Below are positions 29,401 through 40,800 of a stretch of 64,000 nt of DNA, piece by piece. The position numbers and the translations under genes were made by a program. This stretch comes from Owenia fusiformis (lineage: Eukaryota > Annelida > Polychaeta > Sabellida > Oweniidae). Position 1 is the first letter of the stretch. Each line of letters starts with the position of its first letter. Below the pieces are notes generated by a model. The model searched no databases. It was given only the letters and a program-made list of their open reading frames with translations, and had not been told where the DNA came from. The stretch is from NCBI GenBank assembly GCA_903813345.2, contig CAIIXF020000007.1, positions 25,948,198 to 26,012,197 of the forward strand, in the 5' to 3' direction.

Positions 29401-30602
29401 AAATTTTGCTCTGGAAGGCTAAATCATTGGCCATGACCTTACCCTAACCCCAACACTATCTCTAATCCTAACTATAGCCTAACCCTAAGCCTAACCCCAA
29501 CCCCTAACCCTAACCCCAACACTACCCCTAACCCTAACTATAGTCTAACCCTAAGCCAGAGCCTAACCCCAACCCCTAACCCTAACCCCAACACTATCCC
29601 TAACCCTAACTACAGCCTAACCCTAAGCCAGAGCCTAACCCCTAACCATAACCCCAACACTACCCCTAACCCTAACTATAGCCTAACCCTAAGCCAGAGC
29701 CTAACCCTAACCCCTTACTCTAACCTCAACATTACCCCTAACCCTAACTATAGCCTAACCCTAAGCCAGAGCCTAACCCTAGCCCCTAACCCTAACCCCA
29801 ACACTACCCCTAACCCTAACTATAGCCTAACCCTAAGCCAGAGCCTAACCCTAACCCCAACACTACCCCTAGCTCTATCTATAGCCTAACCCTAAGCCCA
29901 AGCCTAACCCTAACCCCTAACCCTAACCTTGACTTAGCCCTAAGTAATCAAATACAGTGTACAGAGAGATCATTTATCAATTGGGAGACCTATAATTGGA
30001 AATATGTGTTGTTTTGGCTTTCTTTGATGAATATTCCCCAGGGTAGAACAACAATTGGAGAAAATGACCAATTTTTCTGTATCCTCCATACTAAATATTT
30101 CTCTGTAAACATTCAGAAGCAATAATAATGATTACTATTAGTTCATGTAATTGATAACACATGAATTGTTCTATCATTTGACAAAGTTTAATGACACGAT
30201 GGCCTGTACTATTTCCCAAAAGTGTAGAATAGGCATTTTTTGCAAAAATCTACCCGTGCTATTTAAATATGCGCATAAATAAGAGATATTAATTGACTAT
30301 TTCTTTAAATTACAAAAATTGATTCTAGGCAAAATGTGCTTTCCAGATATAGCTCATTCAGCTCTGTACTACCTCCCCAGCTCATACTAGACACCTCCCA
30401 ACACATCTAGCCATAGGTTCCAATTTTAGTCAATATCCCAGGAAAACATCTAATTGCAGAAAGGAGGTGGGTAACTTTAATCATTCATATATCTGGAAAA
30501 AATAGTCGAATCTGCTTGCGGTTTGTATTATTTTACTAGAAAACAACTTGGGGTTACATTTTGGAGGAAATTACAATTGTTACTTAAAGGATGGGTCACT
30601 AC
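26449..30602. repeat. Units 12 and 13: adjacent 2,077-bp variants
   Basis: Both lack exactly GGGTTAACCC after AATTGGTT (junctions at 26898/26899 and 28975/28976). Two neighbouring units with one private deletion fit local unequal exchange or gene conversion within the array. Confidence 0.9.
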
Positions 30603-33600
30603 TAGGGGACACTCAACCATTAGATCCTTCCGCCGAGTGGGAAGACGAATAGATGGCATTATAAAAACAAAAATATAGTCCAATTATTGTAATTACATTA
30701 GCATCACCAGTGGTTGGATTTTGGTAAGTACATGAATGAAAAGGTGTATGTATGGACCAACTCTGAGACATGATTTGATGTGATTAAGGTGCATTTTCTT
30801 TAAAAAATTTGACCTTTTTGACCTGCCTCCATCTGTCAAAATCAGAATGACATTTTTTGACATTTTCTATAGATGGCGTCTTCAACAGGTGAGATCTTTT
30901 GATTTTCGTGGGGAGTTTTGATTCAAACTTTTTTCACTGACAGAGGACATACTGGGGTATGATGGAATGATAGCAAAACATCTCCACAAATCTTAGTTTT
31001 CTCTGGAAGACAGATCGTTTGTATGGGAATACGCATGTTATAACAATTGGTTGGGTTAACCCTATTATCGCCCATTCTGGAGTACCACTTTTTTTTAATT
31101 TGGTCATATTTCTCAACTATTTCCAGTTTTTATTGGAACTTTCATTCATTTCAGCTCTCTCAATGTGTTTGACAGAGTTTCATGTCACTATGGTCCATGC
31201 TTATCCCAAAAAGTGCTGAATAAGCATTTTTCCGCAAAAAATTTACCCCGTGTTATTTAAATATGTGAATAAATTAGAGAAATTTATTGATTATTTTTCT
31301 TAATCACAAAAAATGATTCTAGGCAAAATGTGCTTTCCAGATACAGCTCATTCAGCTCTGTAATACCTCCCCAGCTCAAACTAGACATCTCCCAACACAT
31401 CCGTCATAGGCTCCAACCAGGAGTCAACTTTGTGTTAGTTTGGTCATATTTCTCCACTGTTTCCATGATTTTTATTGGAATTTTCACAAATTTTGCTCTG
31501 GAAGGCTAAATCATTGGCCATGACCTTACCCTAACCCCAACACTATCTCTAATCCTAACTATAGCCTAACCCTAAGCCTAACCCCAACCCCTAACCCTAA
31601 CCCCAACACTACCCCTAACCCTAACTATAGTCTAACCCTAAGCCAGAGCCTAACCCCAACCCCTAACCCTAACCCCAACACTATCCCTAACCCTAACTAC
31701 AGCCTAACCCTAAGCCAGAGCCTAACCCCTAACCATAACCCCAACACTACCCCTAACCCTAACTATAGCCTAACCCTAAGCCAGAGCCTAACCCTAACCC
31801 CTTACTCTAACCTCAACATTACCCCTAACCCTAACTATAGCCTAACCCTAAGCCAGAGCCTAACCCTAGCCCCTAACCCTAACCCCAACACTACCCCTAA
31901 CCCTAACTATAGCCTAACCCTAAGCCAGAGCCTAACCCTAACCCCAACACTACCCCTAGCTCTATCTATAGCCTAACCCTAAGCCCAAGCCTAACCCTAA
32001 CCCCTAACCCTAACCTTGACTTAGCCCTAAGTAATCAAATACAGTGTACAGAGAGATCATTTATCAATTGGGAGACCTATAATTGGAAATATGTGTTGTT
32101 TTGGCTTTCTTTGATGAATATTCCCCAGGGTAGAACAACAATTGGAGAAAATGACCAATTTTTCTGTATCCTCCATACTAAATATTTCTCTGTAAACATT
32201 CAGAAGCAATAATAATGATTACTATTAGTTCATGTAATTGATAACACATGAATTGTTCTATCATTTGACAAAGTTTAATGACACGATGGCCTGTACTATT
32301 TCCCAAAAGTGTAGAATAGGCATTTTTTGCAAAAATCTACCCGTGCTATTTAAATATGCGCATAAATAAGAGATATTAATTGACTATTTCTTTAAATTAC
32401 AAAAATTGATTCTAGGCAAAATGTGCTTTCCAGATATAGCTCATTCAGCTCTGTACTACCTCCCCAGCTCATACTAGACACCTCCCAACACATCTAGCCA
32501 TAGGTTCCAATTTTAGTCAATATCCCAGGAAAACATCTAATTGCAGAAAGGAGGTGGGTAACTTTAATCATTCATATATCTGGAAAAAATAGTCGAATCT
32601 GCTTGCGGTTTGTATTATTTTACTAGAAAACAACTTGGGGTTACATTTTGGAGGAAATTACAATTGTTACTTAAAGGATGGGTCACTACTAGGGGACACT
32701 CAACCATTAGATCCTTCCGCCGAGTGGGAAGACGAATAGATGGCATTATAAAAACAAAAATATAGTCCAATTATTGTAATTACATTAGCATCACCAGTGG
32801 TTGGATTTTGGTAAGTACATGAATGAAAAGGTGTATGTATGGACCAACTCTGAGACATGATTTGATGTGATTAAGGTGCATTTTCTTTAAAAAATTTGAC
32901 CTTTTTGACCTGCCTCCATCTGTCAAAATCAGAATGACATTTTTTGACATTTTCTATAGATGGCGTCTTCAACAGGTGAGATCTTTTGATTTTCGTGGGG
33001 AGTTTTGATTCAAACTTTTTTCACTGACAGAGGACATACTGGGGTATGATGGAATGATAGCAAAACATCTCCACAAATCTTAGTTTTCTCTGGAAGACAG
33101 ATCGTTTGTATGGGAATACGCATGTTATAACAATTGGTTGGGTTAACCCTATTATCGCCCATTCTGGAGTACCACTTTTTTTTAATTTGGTCATATTTCT
33201 CAACTATTTCCAGTTTTTATTGGAACTTTCATTCATTTCAGCTCTCTCAATGTGTTTGACAGAGTTTCATGTCACTATGGTCCATGCTTATCCCAAAAAG
33301 TGCTGAATAAGCATTTTTCCGCAAAAAATTTACCCCGTGTTATTTAAATATGTGAATAAATTAGAGAAATTTATTGATTATTTTTCTTAATCACAAAAAA
33401 TGATTCTAGGCAAAATGTGCTTTCCAGATACAGCTCATTCAGCTCTGTAATACCTCCCCAGCTCAAACTAGACATCTCCCAACACATCCGTCATAGGCTC
33501 CAACCAGGAGTCAACTTTGTGTTAGTTTGGTCATATTTCTCCACTGTTTCCATGATTTTTATTGGAATTTTCACAAATTTTGCTCTGGAAGGCTAAATCA

Positions 33601-34776
33601 TTGGCCATGACCTTACCCTAACCCCAACACTATCTCTAATCCTAACTATAGCCTAACCCTAAGCCTAACCCCAACCCCTAACCCTAACCCCAACACTACC
33701 CCTAACCCTAACTATAGTCTAACCCTAAGCCAGAGCCTAACCCCAACCCCTAACCCTAACCCCAACACTATCCCTAACCCTAACTACAGCCTAACCCTAA
33801 GCCAGAGCCTAACCCCTAACCATAACCCCAACACTACCCCTAACCCTAACTATAGCCTAACCCTAAGCCAGAGCCTAACCCTAACCCCTTACTCTAACCT
33901 CAACATTACCCCTAACCCTAACTATAGCCTAACCCTAAGCCAGAGCCTAACCCTAGCCCCTAACCCTAACCCCAACACTACCCCTAACCCTAACTATAGC
34001 CTAACCCTAAGCCAGAGCCTAACCCTAACCCCAACACTACCCCTAGCTCTATCTATAGCCTAACCCTAAGCCCAAGCCTAACCCTAACCCCTAACCCTAA
34101 CCTTGACTTAGCCCTAAGTAATCAAATACAGTGTACAGAGAGATCATTTATCAATTGGGAGACCTATAATTGGAAATATGTGTTGTTTTGGCTTTCTTTG
34201 ATGAATATTCCCCAGGGTAGAACAACAATTGGAGAAAATGACCAATTTTTCTGTATCCTCCATACTAAATATTTCTCTGTAAACATTCAGAAGCAATAAT
34301 AATGATTACTATTAGTTCATGTAATTGATAACACATGAATTGTTCTATCATTTGACAAAGTTTAATGACACGATGGCCTGTACTATTTCCCAAAAGTGTA
34401 GAATAGGCATTTTTTGCAAAAATCTACCCGTGCTATTTAAATATGCGCATAAATAAGAGATATTAATTGACTATTTCTTTAAATTACAAAAATTGATTCT
34501 AGGCAAAATGTGCTTTCCAGATATAGCTCATTCAGCTCTGTACTACCTCCCCAGCTCATACTAGACACCTCCCAACACATCTAGCCATAGGTTCCAATTT
34601 TAGTCAATATCCCAGGAAAACATCTAATTGCAGAAAGGAGGTGGGTAACTTTAATCATTCATATATCTGGAAAAAATAGTCGAATCTGCTTGCGGTTTGT
34701 ATTATTTTACTAGAAAACAACTTGGGGTTACATTTTGGAGGAAATTACAATTGTTACTTAAAGGATGGGTCACTAC

Positions 34777-36000
34777 TATCGCCCATTCTGGAGTACCACT
34801 TTTTTTTAATTTGGTCATATTTCTCAACTATTTCCAGTTTTTATTGGAACTTTCATTCATTTCAGCTCTCTCAATGTGTTTGACAGAGTTTCATGTCACT
34901 ATGGTCCATGCTTATCCCAAAAAGTGCTGAATAAGCATTTTTCCGCAAAAAATTTACCCCGTGTTATTTAAATATGTGAATAAATTAGAGAAATTTATTG
35001 ATTATTTTTCTTAATCACAAAAAATGATTCTAGGCAAAATGTGCTTTCCAGATACAGCTCATTCAGCTCTGTAATACCTCCCCAGCTCAAACTAGACATC
35101 TCCCAACACATCCGTCATAGGCTCCAACCAGGAGTCAACTTTGTGTTAGTTTGGTCATATTTCTCCACTGTTTCCATGATTTTTATTGGAATTTTCACAA
35201 ATTTTGCTCTGGAAGGCTAAATCATTGGCCATGACCTTACCCTAACCCCAACACTATCTCTAATCCTAACTATAGCCTAACCCTAAGCCTAACCCCAACC
35301 CCTAACCCTAACCCCAACACTACCCCTAACCCTAACTATAGTCTAACCCTAAGCCAGAGCCTAACCCCAACCCCTAACCCTAACCCCAACACTATCCCTA
35401 ACCCTAACTACAGCCTAACCCTAAGCCAGAGCCTAACCCCTAACCATAACCCCAACACTACCCCTAACCCTAACTATAGCCTAACCCTAAGCCAGAGCCT
35501 AACCCTAACCCCTTACTCTAACCTCAACATTACCCCTAACCCTAACTATAGCCTAACCCTAAGCCAGAGCCTAACCCTAGCCCCTAACCCTAACCCCAAC
35601 ACTACCCCTTACCCTAACTATAGCCTAACCCTAAGCCAGAGCCTAACCCTAACCCCAACACTACCCCTAGCTCTATCTATAGCCTAACCCTAAGCCCAAG
35701 CCTAACCCTAACCCCTAACCCTAACCTTGACTTAGCCCTAAGTAATCAAATACAGTGTACAGAGAGATCATTTATCAATTGGGAGACCTATAATTGGAAA
35801 TATGTGTTGTTTTGGCTTTCTTTGATGAATATTCCCCAGGGTAGAACAACAATTGGAGAAAATGACCAATTTTTCTGTATCCTCCATACTAAATATTTCT
35901 CTGTAAACATTCAGAAGCAATAATAATGATTACTATTAGTTCATGTAATTGATAACACATGAATTGTTCTATCATTTGACAAAGTTTAATGACACGATGG
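34777..36000. repeat. Truncated terminal satellite unit
   Basis: Unit 15 ends at 34776 and joins unit position 464 (equivalent to 3955), removing the first 463 bp including the TATA/splice segment. TA is shared at the junction. The unit then runs to 36000 (equivalent to 5178), where the N run cuts it. It also carries the only substitution I saw in the array, near 35609. Confidence 0.9.
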
Positions 36001-36500
36001 NNNNNNNNNNNNNNNNNNNNNNNNNNNNNNNNNNNNNNNNNNNNNNNNNNNNNNNNNNNNNNNNNNNNNNNNNNNNNNNNNNNNNNNNNNNNNNNNNNNN
36101 NNNNNNNNNNNNNNNNNNNNNNNNNNNNNNNNNNNNNNNNNNNNNNNNNNNNNNNNNNNNNNNNNNNNNNNNNNNNNNNNNNNNNNNNNNNNNNNNNNNN
36201 NNNNNNNNNNNNNNNNNNNNNNNNNNNNNNNNNNNNNNNNNNNNNNNNNNNNNNNNNNNNNNNNNNNNNNNNNNNNNNNNNNNNNNNNNNNNNNNNNNNN
36301 NNNNNNNNNNNNNNNNNNNNNNNNNNNNNNNNNNNNNNNNNNNNNNNNNNNNNNNNNNNNNNNNNNNNNNNNNNNNNNNNNNNNNNNNNNNNNNNNNNNN
36401 NNNNNNNNNNNNNNNNNNNNNNNNNNNNNNNNNNNNNNNNNNNNNNNNNNNNNNNNNNNNNNNNNNNNNNNNNNNNNNNNNNNNNNNNNNNNNNNNNNNN
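36001..36500. other. Assembly gap, 500 N
   Basis: Left edge lies in the satellite, right edge inside an LTR. The size is exactly 500. Frames running through it are artefacts. Confidence 0.99.
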
Positions 36501-37434
36501 TATTCAAGCTACCTAAATCACTAACTGATCTTGTATTCAAGCTACCTAAATCACTAACTCACTTAAGACCAAAACCACAAATGCTTAAGGCTGTGCACCT
36601 AGTTTGTACCCCAGAGCTGCAAATAAAAGTAATGTACAAATAGCTGTTTGTAAAGCAGGTAAAATACAATAATGAAACATACAGTTTTATGATAAACTTC
36701 TTAGTACTAAGGGCTATGGGACTTAAAGGGCCCTTATTCTGTTCCCAAGAAAACCCTTATACTGTGCTTGACGCACTACATACATTTCTCTATTGAAATT
36801 ACCAAATATAAATATAATTCAGTTACTTTATGCAAAATGTACCATGAAGGTTTACAATTGAGCAATATAAAATAAAATGTGGAATGTACCTTATAAAATA
36901 AGCTATACAGTCTCTGAGTGCTAGCCATACATCTTTAGTACGCACACAGTGTCTCCTGTAAAACGTGTGTACCAAGATAAGTCATATGAAATGACAAATG
37001 GTGGTTTTAATTGTAAATGAATAACGCACAGGTGCATGAAATGAACATCACCTTATGGACAAATGTTCCAACACATTGTTCAAGTTTTACAAAGAAATTA
37101 CTCAAAAGTATTTGAAATACAAAATAATATTTACATCAAATTGGAGCTAAAGTTATGGAGAATAAAATGAATACAATTGGCATAATGTTGGCATATTCTA
37201 AAGGGTAAAAAGTGACAAAAATATATGAAAATTTCTTACCATGTCTTTACAGTTCAAAATCAAGGCTAGCACTGGTGATTTGGAAAGTAAATGCAATCAA
37301 GGTTAATCCCCTTGCATGTGCACACTGTGTGTAAATCAAAGCTATTCTCCTAGCAGGGTTTGAAAATATAATTGAAATACATAAAAATATAACTCTCCAC
37401 AGTAGGGTTTGAAAATCTAAAACATCCTGTCACA
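36501..37434 (-). repeat. 3' LTR of the gypsy element (truncated by gap)
   Basis: It matches 44383-45318. Two 33-bp sub-repeat units are visible at its left edge. Similarity to the other LTR ends at ...CCTGTCACA (37434), which read on the minus strand gives a start TGTGACAGG. About 250-270 bp of LTR is missing at the gap. The internal sequence next to it (37435 onward) is not a purine tract on the coding strand. Confidence 0.9.
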
Positions 37435-37825
37435 CACACGCGGACTCGTCATAATTTGTCCCAAATTATCCTTGCTCTTGCTACCACAGGAATTATAAAA
37501 TACATTAAATTCTAACAACAAAATGTCACACACACGTGGAACATAGAAAATAACATTATGAAATACCATTATGAAGGATTATCCTCCCCTAATTAACATC
37601 CACTACCTTAAAATGGTAGTCAATAAAATTATGTTCTGTTAACAAAGTAACTTTTTATATATGTATTGTTTTTCTTTTATAGTATAAATAACAGTAACAT
37701 ATAACAGTAATTTGAATTATTAAAATAGAACAATAGTTAAGAAAATAACATTTATTACAGAACGCTTATCGCAAATCACTAAACGCGTTAAGATATATAT
37801 CTCAATTTTATTTTTGACATCATGT
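37435..37825 (-). other. 3' untranslated region of the gypsy element
   Basis: Non-coding stretch between the gag-pol stop codon and the 3' LTR. The only purine-rich tract on the coding strand is AGGGGAGGA, complementary to TCCTCCCCT near 37582, some 150 bp from the apparent LTR edge. It also holds TCGCAAATCACTA (37769-37781), the reverse complement of a leader segment. The motif GTCACACACACG occurs twice (about 37430 and 37525). Confidence 0.6.
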
Positions 37826-40800
37826 CTACATCATGGCATTCTGAGCTGCTAATCTTTGTGATCTCCTGATAGTCTCAGTTTCAGGCACATCTTCATGTTT
37901 GTTTTGTTTTATTCCTCTTACTTTCTGTGGAACTTCTTTTAAGTCTACTATGTTTACAGTTTTTCTCGCTCCATACTTATTTTCTATCGTGTAAACATCA
38001 TTTTTCCTTTGTACAACTGTATATATGTCTTCTTCAAAAGAATCTTGGATTTTATTTCTTCCTTGTATTCTCTTCCTGGTAAGAACTTTTGATCCTATTT
38101 CTATAACAGTCTCTTTAGCTTTCATGTCAAAGATTTCTTTTCTTCTGTCTGCTTCTTTGTCTATTTTCATTGCTGCTTTTGTGTGTGCTTCTTTCAATAT
38201 TCTTTCATGTTCTACTATCCAACTTTTGTTCTCTTTCTGAACCTGTTCTTCTTTTTCTTTATCCTTGTCACAAGTATCAACATCGTCAACACCTAGCTGA
38301 ATGGATATTGGAAGTCTCGGTTCTCGACCAAACATCAGGAAGAAAGGTGAGTATCCCGTAGAACTGTGTGGTGTTGTGTTATAACAGTAGGTCAGTTCTT
38401 TGATATAATCAGGCCATCTTCTCTTCTTGTCTTGTTCAAGAGATATCAGAAGGTTGTGAAGCGTCCTATTAAATCTTTCGCATTGGCCGTTTCCTGAGGG
38501 GTGGTATGGCGTTGTTCTTGATTTTTCTATATTATACATCTTACAAAGACACTTGATGACCTCACTCTCGAAGTTTCTTCCTTGGTCGCTATGTATTCTG
38601 TGTGGGATGCCAAATATCTGGATAAATGACTTCACTAGTACTTTAGCTACAGTCTCAGCTTTTTGATCTCTGGTGGGTTCTGTGATTGTGAACTTTGTGA
38701 ATGAGTCTGTGATCACAAGTACATTTTCCATTCCATTGGAGGCTTTTTCAAGAAGAGTAAAGTCAATAAAGACTAGATCTAATGGTCTATTCGCTGTAAG
38801 TCTGCCTAAAGGTGTGATGACTTTCTGGTAAGGCATCTTTCCGAACAGACATCTGCTACAGGTTGTGATATATTCTGCGACTTCTTGATGAAGTTCTGTC
38901 CAATAAAATCTTTGTCTGATGAGCTTCTCTGTTCGTTCTACTCCTTGGTGTCCTGTGAAGTCATGAAGTGACTTAAGAACTTCTTCCTTCAGAACATCTG
39001 GTACAACAGCTTGGAATACAGAAGTGTCATTAAAGTGTGATTTTCTGTACAGAATTTCATTTATCATTACAAGGTTTTTCAACTGTTTAACCAATTTTCT
39101 TTGGCTTTTTGTGAGTTTCTTCATTGCTTTTGAAGTAGGTTTGTAGTTAACTTTTACCATCTCAGTTATGAGAGCGATATCCTTGTCATTTTGCTGTAAT
39201 TCTCTGTAACCATCCTTCGTTATTGTTGGTAGAAATGAAGATGCTACATCTTGTGATATTTCTGCTTCTATTTGTAGTGCTGCAACTTCTTTTTGTTTGG
39301 CATCTTTTATTTCTTCCATCTCAGGTAAGTATGTGATGTCACACTGTTTGGCAAGTATCTGCATTGCACTAACTTCGAAATCTTCTTCTCTATCATCTTC
39401 TTCCGAGTCATGTTCTAGTCTAGATAGGCAGTCTGCAGCTGTGTTGGTTTTCCCAGGTTTGTATTTGATGTCGAAATCAAAACTCGCGAGATCAGATATC
39501 CATCGCTGTTCCAAAGCAGGTAGTCTCTTCTTGTGCATGATGTACGTTAAGGGATTATTGTCTGTGAATACAGTGAACTTGGTTCCTAGTAAGAAGTCTC
39601 GAAATTTCTCTGTTATGGCCCATTTAAGTGCGAGAAGTTCTAGTTTCTTGGATGAGTAGTTTTTCATATTTCTCTCTGAACCTCGGAGTGATCGACTGCC
39701 ATAACCTATTACTCTCATTCTGCCATCTTGAAGTTGGAAAAGTTCGGCTCCAAGGCCCGTATTGGAAGCATCTGTTTCGAGTATAAATGGTTTGGAATAA
39801 TCTGCAAAACCTAGACATGGTGCTGTTGTTAGTCTTTCCTTGATCATCTCCATAGCAGCTTTACATTCTGAAGTCCAAAGTTTCTCTATGTTTGCTGTCT
39901 TTTTGCTGGATTTGTTGAGAACCTTCTTTACAAGATCATGTAGGGGTTGAGCTACAGAAGCATAGGATTTGATGAAACGTCGATGATATCCTGCAGTTCC
40001 TAGGAATTTTCTCAAGTCTTTTAAAGTCTTTGGTTCCTTCCAGTTGACTATCTGATCTATCTTGGATGGGTCTGGTTGAATTCCTTCTCCAGAAACTTTG
40101 TGTCCCAAGAAGATTACTTCTGTTTTGAAGAAATGGCATTTTCGTAGTTCCAATTTGAGATTGTGTTTCTTTAGTATCTTGAAAACTGTTTCAAGTCTGT
40201 CAATGTTTTCACTGATTGAAGAGGAGTATACGAGTAGGTCATCTAAATAACAGAGAACAGTTTTGAAAAGCTCTTCACGAAATGCTATCGTCATGAGTCG
40301 TTGGTATGTTGATGGCGCATTAGATAGTCCAAATGGCATTCTCATATATTCGTATAGTCCTAGAGGAGTAGTAAATGCAGTTTTGTGGATATCTTCATCG
40401 ATGACTTTCACTTGCAAATAAGCACTTTGGAGGTCGATGCAGCTGAATATCTTCGAGTTTAGAAGGGAATCCTTGCTCTCTTGGATTCTTGGAAGTGGAA
40501 AAGAATCTCTAGTGGTGTGTTGATTCAAGCGTCTGTAGTCCACACACAGGCGTATAGATTTATTCTTCTTCCTAACGATCACCACTGGACTGGCAAAAGA
40601 ACTGTTGCTGGGTCTAATGACTTTCTTTTCTATCAGTGTGTCTATGTGCTCCTTTACTTCTTCGAAAATGGCAGGTGGTATTCTTCGGTACGGTTCATTT
40701 ATTACTAGGCCGTCAGGTGTTGGAATACTGTGCTGCAATAAGTCAGTACATCCTAGATCGGTTTCATCAGTTCCAAAGATGTCATGGTATGTTAAAAACA

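Larger units (their letters stand above)
3492..36000. repeat. 2,087-bp satellite, 15 full units plus one truncated, head to tail
   Basis: Unit starts are 3492, 5579, 7666, 9753, 11840, 13927, 16014, 18101, 20188, 22275, 24362, 26449, 28526, 30603 and 32690, with a partial unit from 34777 to the gap. The period is 2,087 bp, except units 12 and 13 (2,077 bp). Copies look base-identical by eye apart from a shared 10-bp deletion in units 12 and 13 and a single change near 35609 (CCCTAA to CCTTAC) in the last unit. Each unit contains a TATA/splice-like segment, an AT-rich part, a telomere-like block and a second AT-rich part distantly duplicated from the first. Small frames of 60 and 66 codons repeat in every full-length unit, but only because the DNA does. 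The array runs into an assembly gap, so its true length is unknown. Confidence 0.97.

Noticed and set aside
3823-34930. Repeated 60- and 66-codon frames in every satellite unit (and a 77-codon variant at 34697)
   Set aside because: They overlap on opposite strands, vanish with the 10-bp deletion in units 12 and 13, have no domain signature, and are conserved only because the whole unit is.
3492-36000. CRISPR-like or rDNA/snRNA/histone tandem gene array
   Set aside because: The unit is 2.1 kb without spacers, no rRNA or snRNA motif or coding gene was recognised, and the context is eukaryotic.
35949-36540. Long frames crossing the first N run
   Set aside because: Almost all residues are undetermined; artefacts of the gap.
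36501-37825. env-like gene downstream of gypsy pol
   Set aside because: Only about 390 bp separates the pol stop from the LTR and no ORF is present.
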